In this document: piece after piece, positions 12,771 to 23,429 of the stretch | Position numbering within the stretch: the first letter of the stretch is position 1 | Layout: each line of letters starts with the position of its first letter | NCBI GenBank assembly: GCA_019914945.1 | Contig: CM034107.1 | Coordinates: forward strand, 5,270,001-5,334,000 | Direction of reading: 5' to 3' | Length of the DNA: 64,000 nt | DNA from: Typha latifolia | Taxonomy: Eukaryota > Streptophyta > Magnoliopsida > Poales > Typhaceae | Notes under the pieces: model-generated | What the model was told of the DNA's origin: nothing | The model's input: only the letters and a program-made list of their open reading frames with translations | Database searches by the model: none | Translations under genes and position numbers: made by a program

Positions 12771-13139
12771 ATCAGAATTATATCTATAATGTAAATCTAG
12801 ATATTTAGAAAAAAATAAAAAGAGTAACTCTAAACTTAAGAAATCATTATGTTTTATATGAATTAATTCTAATTGGATAGATGACTAGGTACAATTTTGA
12901 CCGAGATACTCTTAACGAATAGTAGAATATTCTTTGAGCCTTCGAGTAGAATAATGAGATTGGATACTAGAAGTTGACCGTGCAAGCTGGTCTAGCATGA
13001 TGATGTTATTTATAGTTAACATTGATGATATAGATTTCAAAAAATGTATTAAATCTTTCATATGTTGATGTACATAATTGTCGAGTGATCGATGTATATC
13101 TTCTAGAGTTGCATTTAGAACTATCATAGCATAGTCATG

Positions 13140-13815
13140 ATCGACACGCATCATATGTTAATATATTTGAGAGAGTTATAGTATGATTGTATCAATGTAT
13201 ATATATATGTTCATTTAAGACATAACTTATTATCTATTTATATAATTTTGATAATATATTTATATACTTATTCATGACATGATGTATCTTTCTAATTTAT
13301 ATTATTTAGACATTATTTACTCCCTATTTGGTATCACTGATTCGAGATAATATCTATTCACTAAGTTTTTAGCTCCTAATTCTCTTTATTTTCTTTTCTA
13401 ACCCCCCAGATATCACAAATAGTGAATTGAGATTCGTAAAGAGATATTAGAGAAGTTAGCTTTTATAGAAATTAAATTGTAACGATGTTGTACATATTTG
13501 TATTCCCTTATATTAGATGGTTTTTTTTGTATATACTAGTTTGATTATATTTTATTCGTATATTAGTTCCATTTTAATAGTTTGTTGTAGTATGTGTAGA
13601 TCCTACCAGATTATGTAATGGCTTAATATGCTTATTATGAATTTAGATATTCTTATCCTAATATATTTATTTGGATGATAGTATGATTTATCTCTCGGAC
13701 TAATTATCTTGAATGCAACTGTATCTTTGTATGACAGTCGCATCTGTCTTTTCACATGTGCCTCGCATGCCGAGCGTACAGGCGTGCATTTGGTCGCAGA
13801 TCGGGGGCGTAAACA
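13140..13815 (+). repeat. 5'-truncated X-family LTR remnant (X3)
   Basis: This segment matches, in order, the second half of X1 (36,324-37,553) and the reverse of X2 (32,446-33,300). Shared landmarks are a GCATCATATG word, TATTTACTC-CTATTTGG followed by TATTCACTAAG, and a GC-rich end GGGGGCGTAAACA. The first half of the LTR is missing. Confidence 0.6.
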
Positions 13816-14059
13816 AATATATATAGTTAATTTAACTCATCTATATAGTAGTTGATAATTAAGACAACCACTGAAAAAATATTTTGTAGGCATGTTTAAA
13901 AAAAATGTAGGGTCGGTTTACAAATATCTAAATATTTACATTTAACATCCTATCTTTTTAGTTATTTATTTTTTACAATTTATAGTTTTAATATTTGTAA
14001 ATCACTGCACTATGATTTATCAAAACTATGTTGGAAACACTTTGTTTTTATTGATAGGT

Positions 14060-14390
14060 GGTGCAGGACATTACGAAGGAGGATAGCCAAAACGGAGGTG
14101 GTACACTAATGGAATTGTTTATAGTGAAGTCTATGAATAAATTCCTTAATAATGAGGGAAGATTATTCAATTTTTTTGCCTAGCTTGTGGAAGATTAAAG
14201 CTCTGGTTAAGGTTAAAGCTTTCTTATGAATGGTCTATAATATTAGAGTTTTGACAATAGAGCAAATTTCTCTTATCTTAAAGAATCCTTGGGATATGAA
14301 TTTATCTCTTTACTTTATATTGCACATAAAATCTAGATATGATGAATGTTTCAGGAGGAGTATGTTACTCCAGGTTCTTACTTGTTTGTT
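14060..14390 (+). mobile_element. L1-type LINE scrap: zf-RVT region
   Basis: Translation around 14,180-14,260 gives SLWKIKALVKVKAFL, a stop, then MVYNIRVLTIEQ. This is the conserved zf-RVT motif found after the reverse transcriptase of plant L1 elements. Only this C-terminal piece is recognisable and it contains stops. Confidence 0.65.
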
Positions 14391-17300
14391 AGTGTAAAAT
14401 TTTATAATAACAAATTTATGAAATCGTGGCAATCTAGAAAATATGTATGATCAATACACTATTTATAAAAAATTTGTTACTAGAGAAAAAATTGAATATT
14501 CAAGTGGAAAGAAGCAAAAACTAAAAATTTAGTATTTGCTAAAATTCTGAGTGAATAGTGATTTTACTACAGTAACTTTACTACAATGAGCCCCGTCTAG
14601 ATATCGACAAACAAAAATTCAAGTTTTCAGCTTAGAATAGTTAAATTTCTCAAAAGAAAACTTAAATAGTATCTAAATGGGATAAATGGTTTGAACAACG
14701 TATGTAAAACTTCAAATGGAAAAATAAAAACCCTGATCAGACTTAAAGTTTCCTTTAATAGATTCTCTTAATATGAAGTGAAGACGTTCCTCACCTTTAA
14801 ATAATGATTTAGAGGCTTAAAATAAGTCATCCAACTCATGGGAGCTTAAAGCAAATCATCTACGGATTCTATGATCTCTTGCGGAGCATAATTTCTATCA
14901 ATTTTGAATAGTCATTATCATATGTCTAGGGGCTGAAGCCATACTTGCTAATCTTCAATAGTACTAGAGGAACTGAGTCGACACCGTCTTTATCGGTATT
15001 TCTATCATATTGAAGGTTGATCGATCGATGGGTGTGTAATATATTCAAGGAGATAAACACTCAAGCATTAGAGTGTTAGTGGGGGTTGTAAATATGTCTT
15101 ATTTCTTTCACTTGGTAAAATAAGATTAATTGGCTTTAGGCGAGTCAATACTTTTTTGTCTCTCTGTGAGAGAAAAGTTTTCCATTTAAAAAAAAAATGT
15201 GTGTGCTAGTCATGTTTACTTTTCTTTTATTCTTATTCGATTTTTTTTCTACTCATACCCGAATTTTCGCACACCTATTTGAATTTGATATTCATTGTTA
15301 GATTAGAATTCGGACTTCATATTTGGTTTCATTTTTTCAAATATGATTCATATACTATTTTTTTTTCTAAATCTAGTAGGATTAGATTTTTCTTAAACCT
15401 ATTAGGGTTGATTTTTAACTTGACTTTGATTTTTATATTCCATATCTCTAACTTAGTTGATCTAGGAATCTTATCTCTTATGAATTTTAATTGGTAGTAG
15501 AACATGTTTCTCTTATCTTAGAGCAATATTTTGAGATTTAGATTTTTGTCATTTTCTTTCATTTCTCATTCATCATGTGCTTTCATTGATTAAGAGTTTT
15601 GTTGGAGAACAATTTTTCTCAATTGATGATTTAAATTCTTTCTATTATGAAAAGAATAATCATATTGCATTTATCGCTTCCTTGTTATCTATCGATGATT
15701 CTTCTGAGATGTCTTTTTCATATGGACAGAATGGAAGGAAGAAAGATAAGAACAATGACATACACCTTCAAGATGCCTAAAAATTTGGAGGAAATAGGAT
15801 TTCTAAATCAATAGGTTTAGAGATATGAAAATTAAACATCCAAGTTAATAAAAAAAAGTAAATCCAAATTTATTTAGGAAAAGTATATCTTACAACACTT
15901 AGATAAACCAAATAAGAATCAAACATGAAGAATCTTAATTGAGTAGGAGAATCTAACAATGAAAAACAATGAGCTCTAACAAGTTTGATGCGAACCCGGT
16001 CAGATTAGATCGTATCATGAGAACAATGAGCTCTATAGATCGAGACTATTTATCTTTTAATTGATTTATGCATATATAAGCTCTTAAGGCAAGTTTAATT
16101 AAGTCATATAAGTCACTAAGATAAGTTTAATTAAGTTATGTAAGCTAAGATAAGTCCAATTAAGTCATGGTAGCATCTAAGGCAAGTCCTAGTTCAAGTC
16201 GTATAAGCATTTAGGGCTAGTCCAAGTAGGACTCATTATACCCAACCTTTATATATAGCTGAGAGGCTTCTTTGTTTATTAATCCAAGTATCCAAGCATT
16301 GAAAAATTTATTTTAGTTTTGAGTTTATCTTAGGAGTAAGAGTAAGATAATCTAAGAGTAGAAGTAAGTTAGTTATAGCTGTTTCTTTTTTCCACGAATA
16401 AATCTTAGTTAGAAACTCTAATTCTACATTCAACCTATAGTCACCATCACCTCCACGAGCCACCCTACCTTATGGCCATCCACCACCATCCTTTCCATCT
16501 GCCACTCCGACGACCACCACAATATCAGATATTTACCGTTCTATCATATTTTCACATTGCTCCACTATTTTAATTATATCTTTTCATCCATACATTTAAT
16601 TAACATAAAATCAGAGCCATTAGAACCTTATTGAGGCTACCACTATCTAAATTTTTATAATTTTCTATCAATCTAGATCTTATCTACGACAAAGTTAATG
16701 AGCAGAGATATGTGTAAAAGTAGAAAATTAAAAGCCAAATATAAATACAAAAATAAACATGGCTATGACATCAAACATGTCTTTTATGTAGAAAACCTCT
16801 TTGATATAGAGGGAAAAAAATCCATTAACTCGCCCAAAATCGGCCAGTTTTATTTTACCGTGCAATAGAAATAAAACTTACTAAGAACTATTTCTAACAC
16901 TTCAAAACTTTAGTATTTAAGTAACCTCTTGAATACAACCATTTGATTAAGTATTCTTATAAAGAAGATCACCTTTCTTTAGTAAGTACACGAGTGACGG
17001 GTTAATTCTTAAAGCAAATGTGTTCGATGATGATAGATGTCGATGAATAAATTCCTTCCTTCCGACGCTACTAGATCATTTTTAGTCGTAGCTCAAGCAA
17101 TTATACTAATTGCATGTGCACAAGTCTACTCACTCAATAATGGAATATAACTTTAGTGAGGGAACTAAATAACTCCTTTTAAGATAAGAGTTTTTGGCTT
17201 TCAATTGGTGTCTCAACCTTTATCTCTCTACCCTTCAAATAAAGTAAGAAACATCTATGCTTTGTACTAGGACAAGCCACTAAAGGAATTTTTTAAATTT

Positions 17301-18339
17301 TTTAAATTTTTTTAACAAAAAAATATGCATGAAATTATTTTGAAAAGATTTAAGGAAAGGGTTTACTTTTTAAGTATGAATGTCATTATTGTAAATTTTA
17401 ATTATCTTCATGCATATGTTATATGTCAGGTTTGACTTATAGATTAATTACATATTGACATATATTTACATAATACTTATTAGTGCATGACTAAATTTTC
17501 ATTGATTAGTACTTAATCATGCATAATATGAAGGTACTAAATTTCCATATATTTTGATTGATTTTAATATATGTAATCGTAGTCTAATATGTTTCTATTT
17601 GGATTAGAGTATTTTTGTTTGAATTTGGATGTGTCAAATAAAAAAACAATTGGAAAGTTTTTGATCACATATCATTTTCTATTTGCCATATTTGGATTTC
17701 ATAATTTGTGTTTTTCGTGAAATTTTTTGCCTTAGATTTGTCTAAAAAAAATATTTTGAAGACTTTAAAAAAATTGTTTTGAGGAGTTTGGGATGTTTGG
17801 ATCAAGTCACATCCGAACGGGCAATTTAAATATTTTGAAAACTATTTAAAAAAACGTAGTTTTTTTTTTGTTGATAATGAGTTTTGATTTGACTTGCAAA
17901 TTTATCTTACATTCACTTGTGGATTTTGAATCATTCAAACAATCTTGCAGATTTTTGTTTCATTTACTTTAGTCTTTTACTGCTAATTTATTACAAAGGG
18001 AAAGAATTTGTTTGAGAGAGACAATCTTATGTTGACATTGATTTTGGATCATACTCGTATATCTTTTAAATACTTGATTTGATAATTGTTGGAAAAATAA
18101 TTCGGGATTTGATTTGGAAAATATGTTTCAAATTTATTTCATATTACACACTTGGGTCTTTAGTATTTCTGTTCTTTGCAATAGCTTTATTAGTTTGAAG
18201 TAATGTGTGGAGTATTGTTTAGATTTAGTGTTTTGTCATAAAATTATTAAAGGGAGATTATTAGTGCAAAATTTTATAATGATAAATTAGTAGACACAAA
18301 ATTCCAAAATTTTAAATGAGAAATCAACATAAGCAGAAG
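14391..18339 (+). repeat. Degraded LTR-retroelement DNA, possibly Copia
   Basis: Near-identical words TTAGTG(T/C)AAAATTTTATAAT occur at 14,390 and 18,262. The second is preceded by a polypurine-like AAAGGGAGATTATTAG, as seen at the 3' LTR junction of plant Copia elements of the SIRE type. No gag or pol domain is readable between them. A diverged LTR related to the 18.3-kb array sits inside (about 15,985-16,700). The span should be read as a zone of decayed elements, not one intact element. Confidence 0.3.
15985..16700 (+). repeat. Diverged solo LTR related to the 18.3-23.4 kb gypsy array
   Basis: The reverse complement of this segment follows the LTR at 18,345-18,893: GGTTCTAATGGCTCT, then a TGAAAAG-type word, ACGGTAAATAT, and a GTCG-GAG-GTGGC block with GGTGGTGGATGGCC. 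The orientation is opposite to the array. The ends are not sharply defined. Confidence 0.5.
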
Positions 18340-18344
18340 CTTTA

Positions 18345-18893
18345 TGTTACAAACTAAATTTGGATTAATCCGGATATAAAAAAATTATGAAAATTTAGGT
18401 AGAGATAGCCTCGTGAGATAGGGTTCTAATGGCTCTAATTTTATCTAAATCGGAGATAAGGATGAAAAACTAAAAATAAAATAGAAGAAATAGGCCAGAG
18501 AAAGCAGAACGGTAAATATTCGACGTTATGGCGGTCGTCGGAGGGTGGCGGACGGCCAAGGGTGGTGGTGGATGGCCGTATTATAGGGTGGCTGCTGGAG
18601 GTAGGAGGTGGCTAGGGTTTTGAAGATTAAGGTGTTTCTACGGCTATGATCTACTCCTAGAAAGATAAAGCGATCTAACGATTAGATAAAAGATAAGGAC
18701 GAAAATAATAATTGACTAAATTCAGATTTCTCATTGATCAACACATGTCCACCCTTATTTATAGGAGTAAAATCCCTAGCGGATCGGATCCACATGCGGA
18801 TTATCTAATTTATTTGAAATTCAAAACAAGAAGATAAAACTAAGTAACTAACTTGACTTGGCTCGACTTAACCTATGTGGTTGGATCGTAACA
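18345..18893 (-). repeat. Left LTR of the composite array (3' LTR of internal A)
   Basis: 549 bp, from TGTTAC on the plus strand to GTAACA. It is closely similar to the LTR at 20,368-20,933. The left flank is the target duplication CTTTA. Confidence 0.85.
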
Positions 18894-20353
18894 ATCCACT
18901 GCGCTTCCGACACCTTATCCTCAAGGTGACTAGTCTCTCACGTCCTTGTACTCATACAACTTGTTGTGCCAATCAGTGGATTCGGGTTCGTCTTCCTCAA
19001 GTCCGCCTAGGAACATGACGTGGGCTAGCTAGAGCTTGCACTTATGACCGGAGGTAAATCGGTCATTATAGTAAAAACACAAGCCTTTTCTTCGGTGCTC
19101 TTCCAAGTCGTTGGGTACAAAGCGATGCATGATCATCTATCGGTTAGGCTGAGTCATTGGTGTAGGCTGAGTCGGGCAGATGCCGTCTCTAGTAGGCCAT
19201 GGGCTTAGGCCGCCTTTCTTCTCTCCTTGCGGATCTGGTTCAACTAATCAAACTTGGACTCCATTAGAACAGCTAAGGAGAAGGCCTCGTCAGAAGTAGT
19301 GGGCCTCAAAGCCTTGACCTCAGCCTAAATGCCAGGCCTAAGCCCAATAATAAAGGTACTCTTCGGTCAGGGGTCGCCAGCAGTGGAGGGCCAAACTCGA
19401 GCTCGGGCTCGAGCTAGTGCAGCGGCAGCGCTGGTGCATCGCCGACCTATCCACTGGCCCCTAACGGTTGCGGAAGGGACCAGTGGCCCCACTATAGGGG
19501 AGTTGCGGCGGTGCGAAGCCACGGTGAAGCCACCCCGACGTAGGGGTAGCTTCCCATGATTGTGGCTGTCAGGTTTGGCCACCCGATGGTCGTCGGTGGC
19601 TATGGTAGTTAGCCTGTGGAAGCTAGTCGTGGCCGCCGGTGGGCATAGAAGCGTCGGACCCACGACCACCAGTCGCGGGTTTGCTGCAGCGTGAACCGCC
19701 ATCGCTGGCGGTCTTTCAGCCAGTGCCGGCACGAATGGTGGCCTGGGCTCGGGTGCGAGGGTCCGATGGAGGGACCAGACATACCGGCGGAGGCCGGGAG
19801 CGACTAGATGGCCACTAGTGGGAGGCTAGGGATTTTAGCCCTAGCTGCCATCGTGGATAGGGGAAGATAGCTCAAGGGGCCGTCTCTAGCGGCTGCTCCG
19901 GCGTTGATGCGGCAACTGGCTTGGCCTGCAGGGATGGATGGCATTCCTCCTCGATCGGAGGAAGGGTTCTCACCCTTCGGTTGGGTCTCCTCTCCACCTC
20001 CTTCACGATTTGAAGTTAGTGGCTATGGTTGGGCTATTTTCGCCGTTGTCGTTGCGCTGGCAACGCTGGCAGCATGGTCTGGCTGTGCTGGGTTACAAGA
20101 GTGGTCGTAAAGGTTTTCGTCAAGATTTGGATCACCTCCTCGATCCTTCCATGGCTCTCCTCGATGATTCACGCAACGAGTCCTTGGACTCAACCCATGC
20201 CTTCGCCCATGTCAGCGGCTCGTTGTCAATTGTTGGTGGTGGTGGCGGGGGCACCAGATCAACTCCCACAGGAACGGAGATGAGGTCATGGTCCTCCATA
20301 GTCGATACCTGCTTGGTCTTGGAATGCGTGCTAACTATCTTATGAGGAACGTT
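18894..20353 (-). pseudogene. Internal A: gag-only remnant with internal deletion
   Basis: The minus strand shows a gag zinc-knuckle copy at 19,038-19,085 in which the second cysteine has become tyrosine (CFYYNDRFTSGHKC). Relative to internal B, about 760 bp are missing at 19,363-19,377, where the core gag region should be. There are many stops. Proline-rich open frames on either strand are low-complexity by-products. The internal is non-functional and would depend on other elements for any movement. Confidence 0.7.
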
Positions 20354-20367
20354 GGCTCTGATACCAA
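20354..20367 (-). other. Primer binding site (initiator tRNA-Met type)
   Basis: Minus-strand TTGGTATCAGAGCC lies directly next to the LTR end at 20,368. It is the standard plant primer site for initiator methionine tRNA. It fixes the orientation of internal A as minus. Confidence 0.9.
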
Positions 20368-20933
20368 TGTTACAGACCAGATCTGGATCGATCTAGACGT
20401 AAAAAATTATGAAAATTTAGGTAGAGATAGTCTCATGAGATAGAGTTCTAATGGCTCTAGTCTACCTAAATCAGAGGCAGGATGAAAAGTTAAAAAATAA
20501 AATAGTAGAGATAGGTCAGAGAGGGCAGAATAGTAAATATCTGACGTTATGGCGATCGTCAGAGGGTGGCAGACGGCCAAGGGTTGTGGTGGATGGCCAT
20601 ATTGTAGGGTGGTTGCTGGAGGTAGGAGGTGGCTAGGGTTTTGAACATTGAGGTGTTTCTATGGCTATGATCTACTCCTAGAAAGATAAAGCGATCTAAC
20701 GGCTAGATAAAAGATAAGGACAAAAATAATAATTGGCTAAATTCAAATTTCTTCCAATGATCCCTAATCAATACATGTCCACCCCTATTTATAGGAGTAA
20801 AATTCCTAGCAGATCAGATCCACATGCGAATTATCCGATTTATTTAAAATTTAAAATAAGAAGATAAAACTAAGTAACTAACTTGATTCGACTCGACTTG
20901 ACTCGACATAACCCATGTGGTTGTATCGTAACA
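20368..20933 (-). repeat. Middle LTR, shared by internals A and B
   Basis: 566 bp. It serves as the 5' LTR of internal A (primer site adjacent at its left) and, by position, as the 3' LTR of internal B to its right. Flanking sequences are element DNA on both sides, with no target duplication. Confidence 0.85.
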
Positions 20934-23100
20934 ATCCATCACGCTTCTGACACTGTGTCCTCAAGGTGACTAGTCTCTCACGTTCTTGTACTCATACAAT
21001 TTGTCATGCCAATCAGTGGGTTCGGGTTCGTCTTCCTCGAGTCCACCTAGGAACATGACGTGGACTGACTGGCGCTTGCACTTATGATTGGAGGTAAATC
21101 GGTCATCACAATAAAAACACAAGCCTTTTCTTTGGCGCTCTTCCAAGTCTTGGGTACAAAGTGGCGCGTGATCATCTGTCGGTAAGGCTGAGTCATAGGT
21201 GTAGGCTGAGTCGGGGTAGATGTCGTCTCTAGTAGGCCGTGGGCTTAGGATGCCTTTCTTCTCTCCTCCTTGCGGATCTGGTTCAGCTGATCCAACTTGG
21301 ATTCCATTAGAATAGCTAAGGAGAAGGTCTCGTCAGAAGTAGTGGGCCTCAAAGCCTTGACCTCAACCTAAATGTCAGGCCTAAGCCCACTAATGAAGAT
21401 ACTTTTCATAGCTGAGTCAGACCAGTTAGTGACTCGGTTGCATATCCGCTCGAATTATTGTTGACTGGGTCAGCTTAATCAACATGGGCTGAAAGTCCTC
21501 GTATTAGGTCGGACTAAACCAAGCACAAATCACATACACAAAGTCCTATCAAAACCCAAATGGTCGAGTCCGCTCAGCCGACTGGTACCACCTAATCACC
21601 AAGCCCTTCAAGTGGAATGAGGCTAGCTGGACCTTTTGGTGGTCGGGCGTGCCATGGTATGCGAAAAACTACTCTGCTAGATAGGTCTAGTCTAGCGGGT
21701 CTGCTCTAGAGATTTTTCAAAAACCAAGCTTGGATCCCAAAATATAGTGTGTTGTCGCGGGCGAAGTGACCTCAAGGTCGAGGCTGGTCTCATGGGTCAT
21801 AGGCCCACGGGTTCGACTCATGTTGCCCTCGGGCTACACGCGGGTTCGGCTCACTCTGATGACGCAGGCCCACCGGTTCATTCCACCATTCTTCCTTAGG
21901 CTCGTACTCGTGCTTAGGGTCTTGTTCATGGGTTCCAAACTAGTTTGCATGAGGTGGTAGAACCGGTTCACAAAAATTTGGCCCACCTCGAAAATCGTGC
22001 GCTTCATCTCTTTTATTCCAATAACCTAACCCTAACTCTAAGGCTGAATTTGGAGTTCATCCTAGGGGCGCCGCCACAGGGTGCATAGGGGGCGGCAGCA
22101 GCTGGGTTCTGTTGGGGGTCACCGGTAGTTGACCCCTAGTTAGTCCTTGCGGTAGTGGAACGGTGGCGAGCAATAGTGGAGGGCCAAACTCAAGCTCGGA
22201 TCGAGCTAGTGCAGCAGTGGCCCTGGTGCATCGCTAGCTTGTCCACTGGCCCCGAACGGCTGCGAAAAGGACTAGTGGCCCCATTGTAGGGGAGTTGCAG
22301 TCGCGGGAAGTCGCGGTGGAGCCACCCCGACATAGGGGTAGCTTCCCGCGATTGTGGCTGTCGGGTTTGGACACCCGATGATCGTCGGTGGCTGTAGTAG
22401 TCAGCCCGTGGAAGCTAGTCATGGCTGCTGGTGAGCATGGGAGCATTGGACCCATGGCCACCAGCCGCGGTTTTGCTATAGCGTGAACCGTCGTCGCTGG
22501 CAGTCTTCCAGCCAGTGTTGGCACGAACGGTGGCCTGGGCTCGGGTGTGGGGGTCCGATGGGAGGAACTAGACATGGCGGTGGGGGCCAGGAGCGACTAG
22601 ATGGCCGCTGGTGGGAGGCTAGGATTTTTAGCCCTAGCTCCTATCGTGGGTAGGGGAAGACAGCTCGGGGGCCATCTCTGGTGGCTGCTCCGACGTTGAT
22701 GTGGCGACGGGCTTAGCCTGCAAGGATGAAAGGTGTTCCTCCTCGATCGGAGGAAGGGTTCTCGCTGGCGGTTGAGTCTCCTCTCCACCTCCTTCACGAT
22801 TTGAAGTTGGTGGCTGTGGTTGGGCTATTTCCGTCGTTGTCGGCGGCGTTGGCAATGTTGGCGGCATGGGCTGGCTGTGTTGGGCTACGAGAATGGTCGT
22901 CAAGGTTTTCGTCAAGATTTGGATCGCCTCCTCGATCCTTTTGAAACTTTTCGTGGCTCTGTTTGATGATTCACACAACGAGTCCATGGATTCAACCCAT
23001 GCCTTCGCCTACGCTAGCAGCTCGTTGTCAATTGTTGTTGGTGGTGGTGGTGGCGGGGGGACCAGATCAACTCCCACAGGAAAGGAGATGAGATCGTGGT
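20934..23100 (-). pseudogene. Internal B: gag-only Ty3/gypsy remnant
   Basis: Minus-strand gag landmarks in order: a Pro/Thr-rich N-terminal stretch starting at 22,987 (MDSLCESSNRATKSFKRIEE); FISGLRPDI at about 21,390, followed by a stop and VEVKALRPTTSDETFSLAIL; ESKLDQLNQIRKEERRK; and a zinc knuckle CFYCDDRFTSNHKC at 21,078-21,122. There is no protease, RT, RNase H or integrase. It keeps about 760 bp (21,405-22,165) that internal A lacks. Stops show it is dead. Confidence 0.75.
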
Positions 23101-23400
23101 TAGGGTTTTGAAGGTTGAGGTGTTTCTATGGCTATGATCTATTCCTAGAAAGATAAAACGATCTAACGACTAGATAAAAGATAAGGACAAAAATAATAAT
23201 TAGTTAAATTCAGATATCTTCCAATGATCCCTAATTAATACATGTCCACCCCTATTTATAGGAGTAAAATCCCTAGCGGATCAGATCCACATGCGGATTA
23301 TCCGATTTATTTGAAACTTAAAACAATAAGATAAAGCTAAGTAACTAACTTGACTCGACTCGACTTGACTCGACTTAATCCATGTTGTCGGATCGTAACA
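23101..23400 (-). repeat. Right LTR, truncated
   Basis: Only the U3-side 300 bp remain. At 23,100 gag-leader DNA (GAGATCGTGG) jumps straight to LTR sequence (TTAGGGTTTTGAAG). By comparison with 20,290-20,632, about 340 bp covering the leader, primer site and the LTR end were deleted. The right flank is the target duplication CTTTA. Confidence 0.8.
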
Positions 23401-23429
23401 CTTTAGGACCCCTATTTCTCACATCTGAT

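Larger units (their letters stand above)
18345..23400 (-). mobile_element. Composite Ty3/gypsy array: LTR-internal A-LTR-internal B-truncated LTR
   Basis: Three LTR copies in one orientation are separated by two related internals. The whole unit is flanked by the 5-bp duplication CTTTA (18,340-18,344 and 23,401-23,405). LTRs lie at 18,345-18,893, 20,368-20,933 and 23,101-23,400 (truncated). They run TGTTACGAT...GTAACA on the minus strand and contain a CCTATAAATAG promoter-like box. A primer site TTGGTATCAGAGCC (20,354-20,367) abuts the middle LTR. Internals carry gag remnants only; no protease, RT or integrase is seen. One outer duplication with a shared middle LTR is what unequal recombination between LTRs, or between two copies, would leave. 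Confidence 0.85.

Noticed and set aside
19329..20345. Several GC-rich frames on both strands
   Set aside because: They lie in the antisense or frame-shifted gag leader of internal A, break differently in internal B, and match no family.
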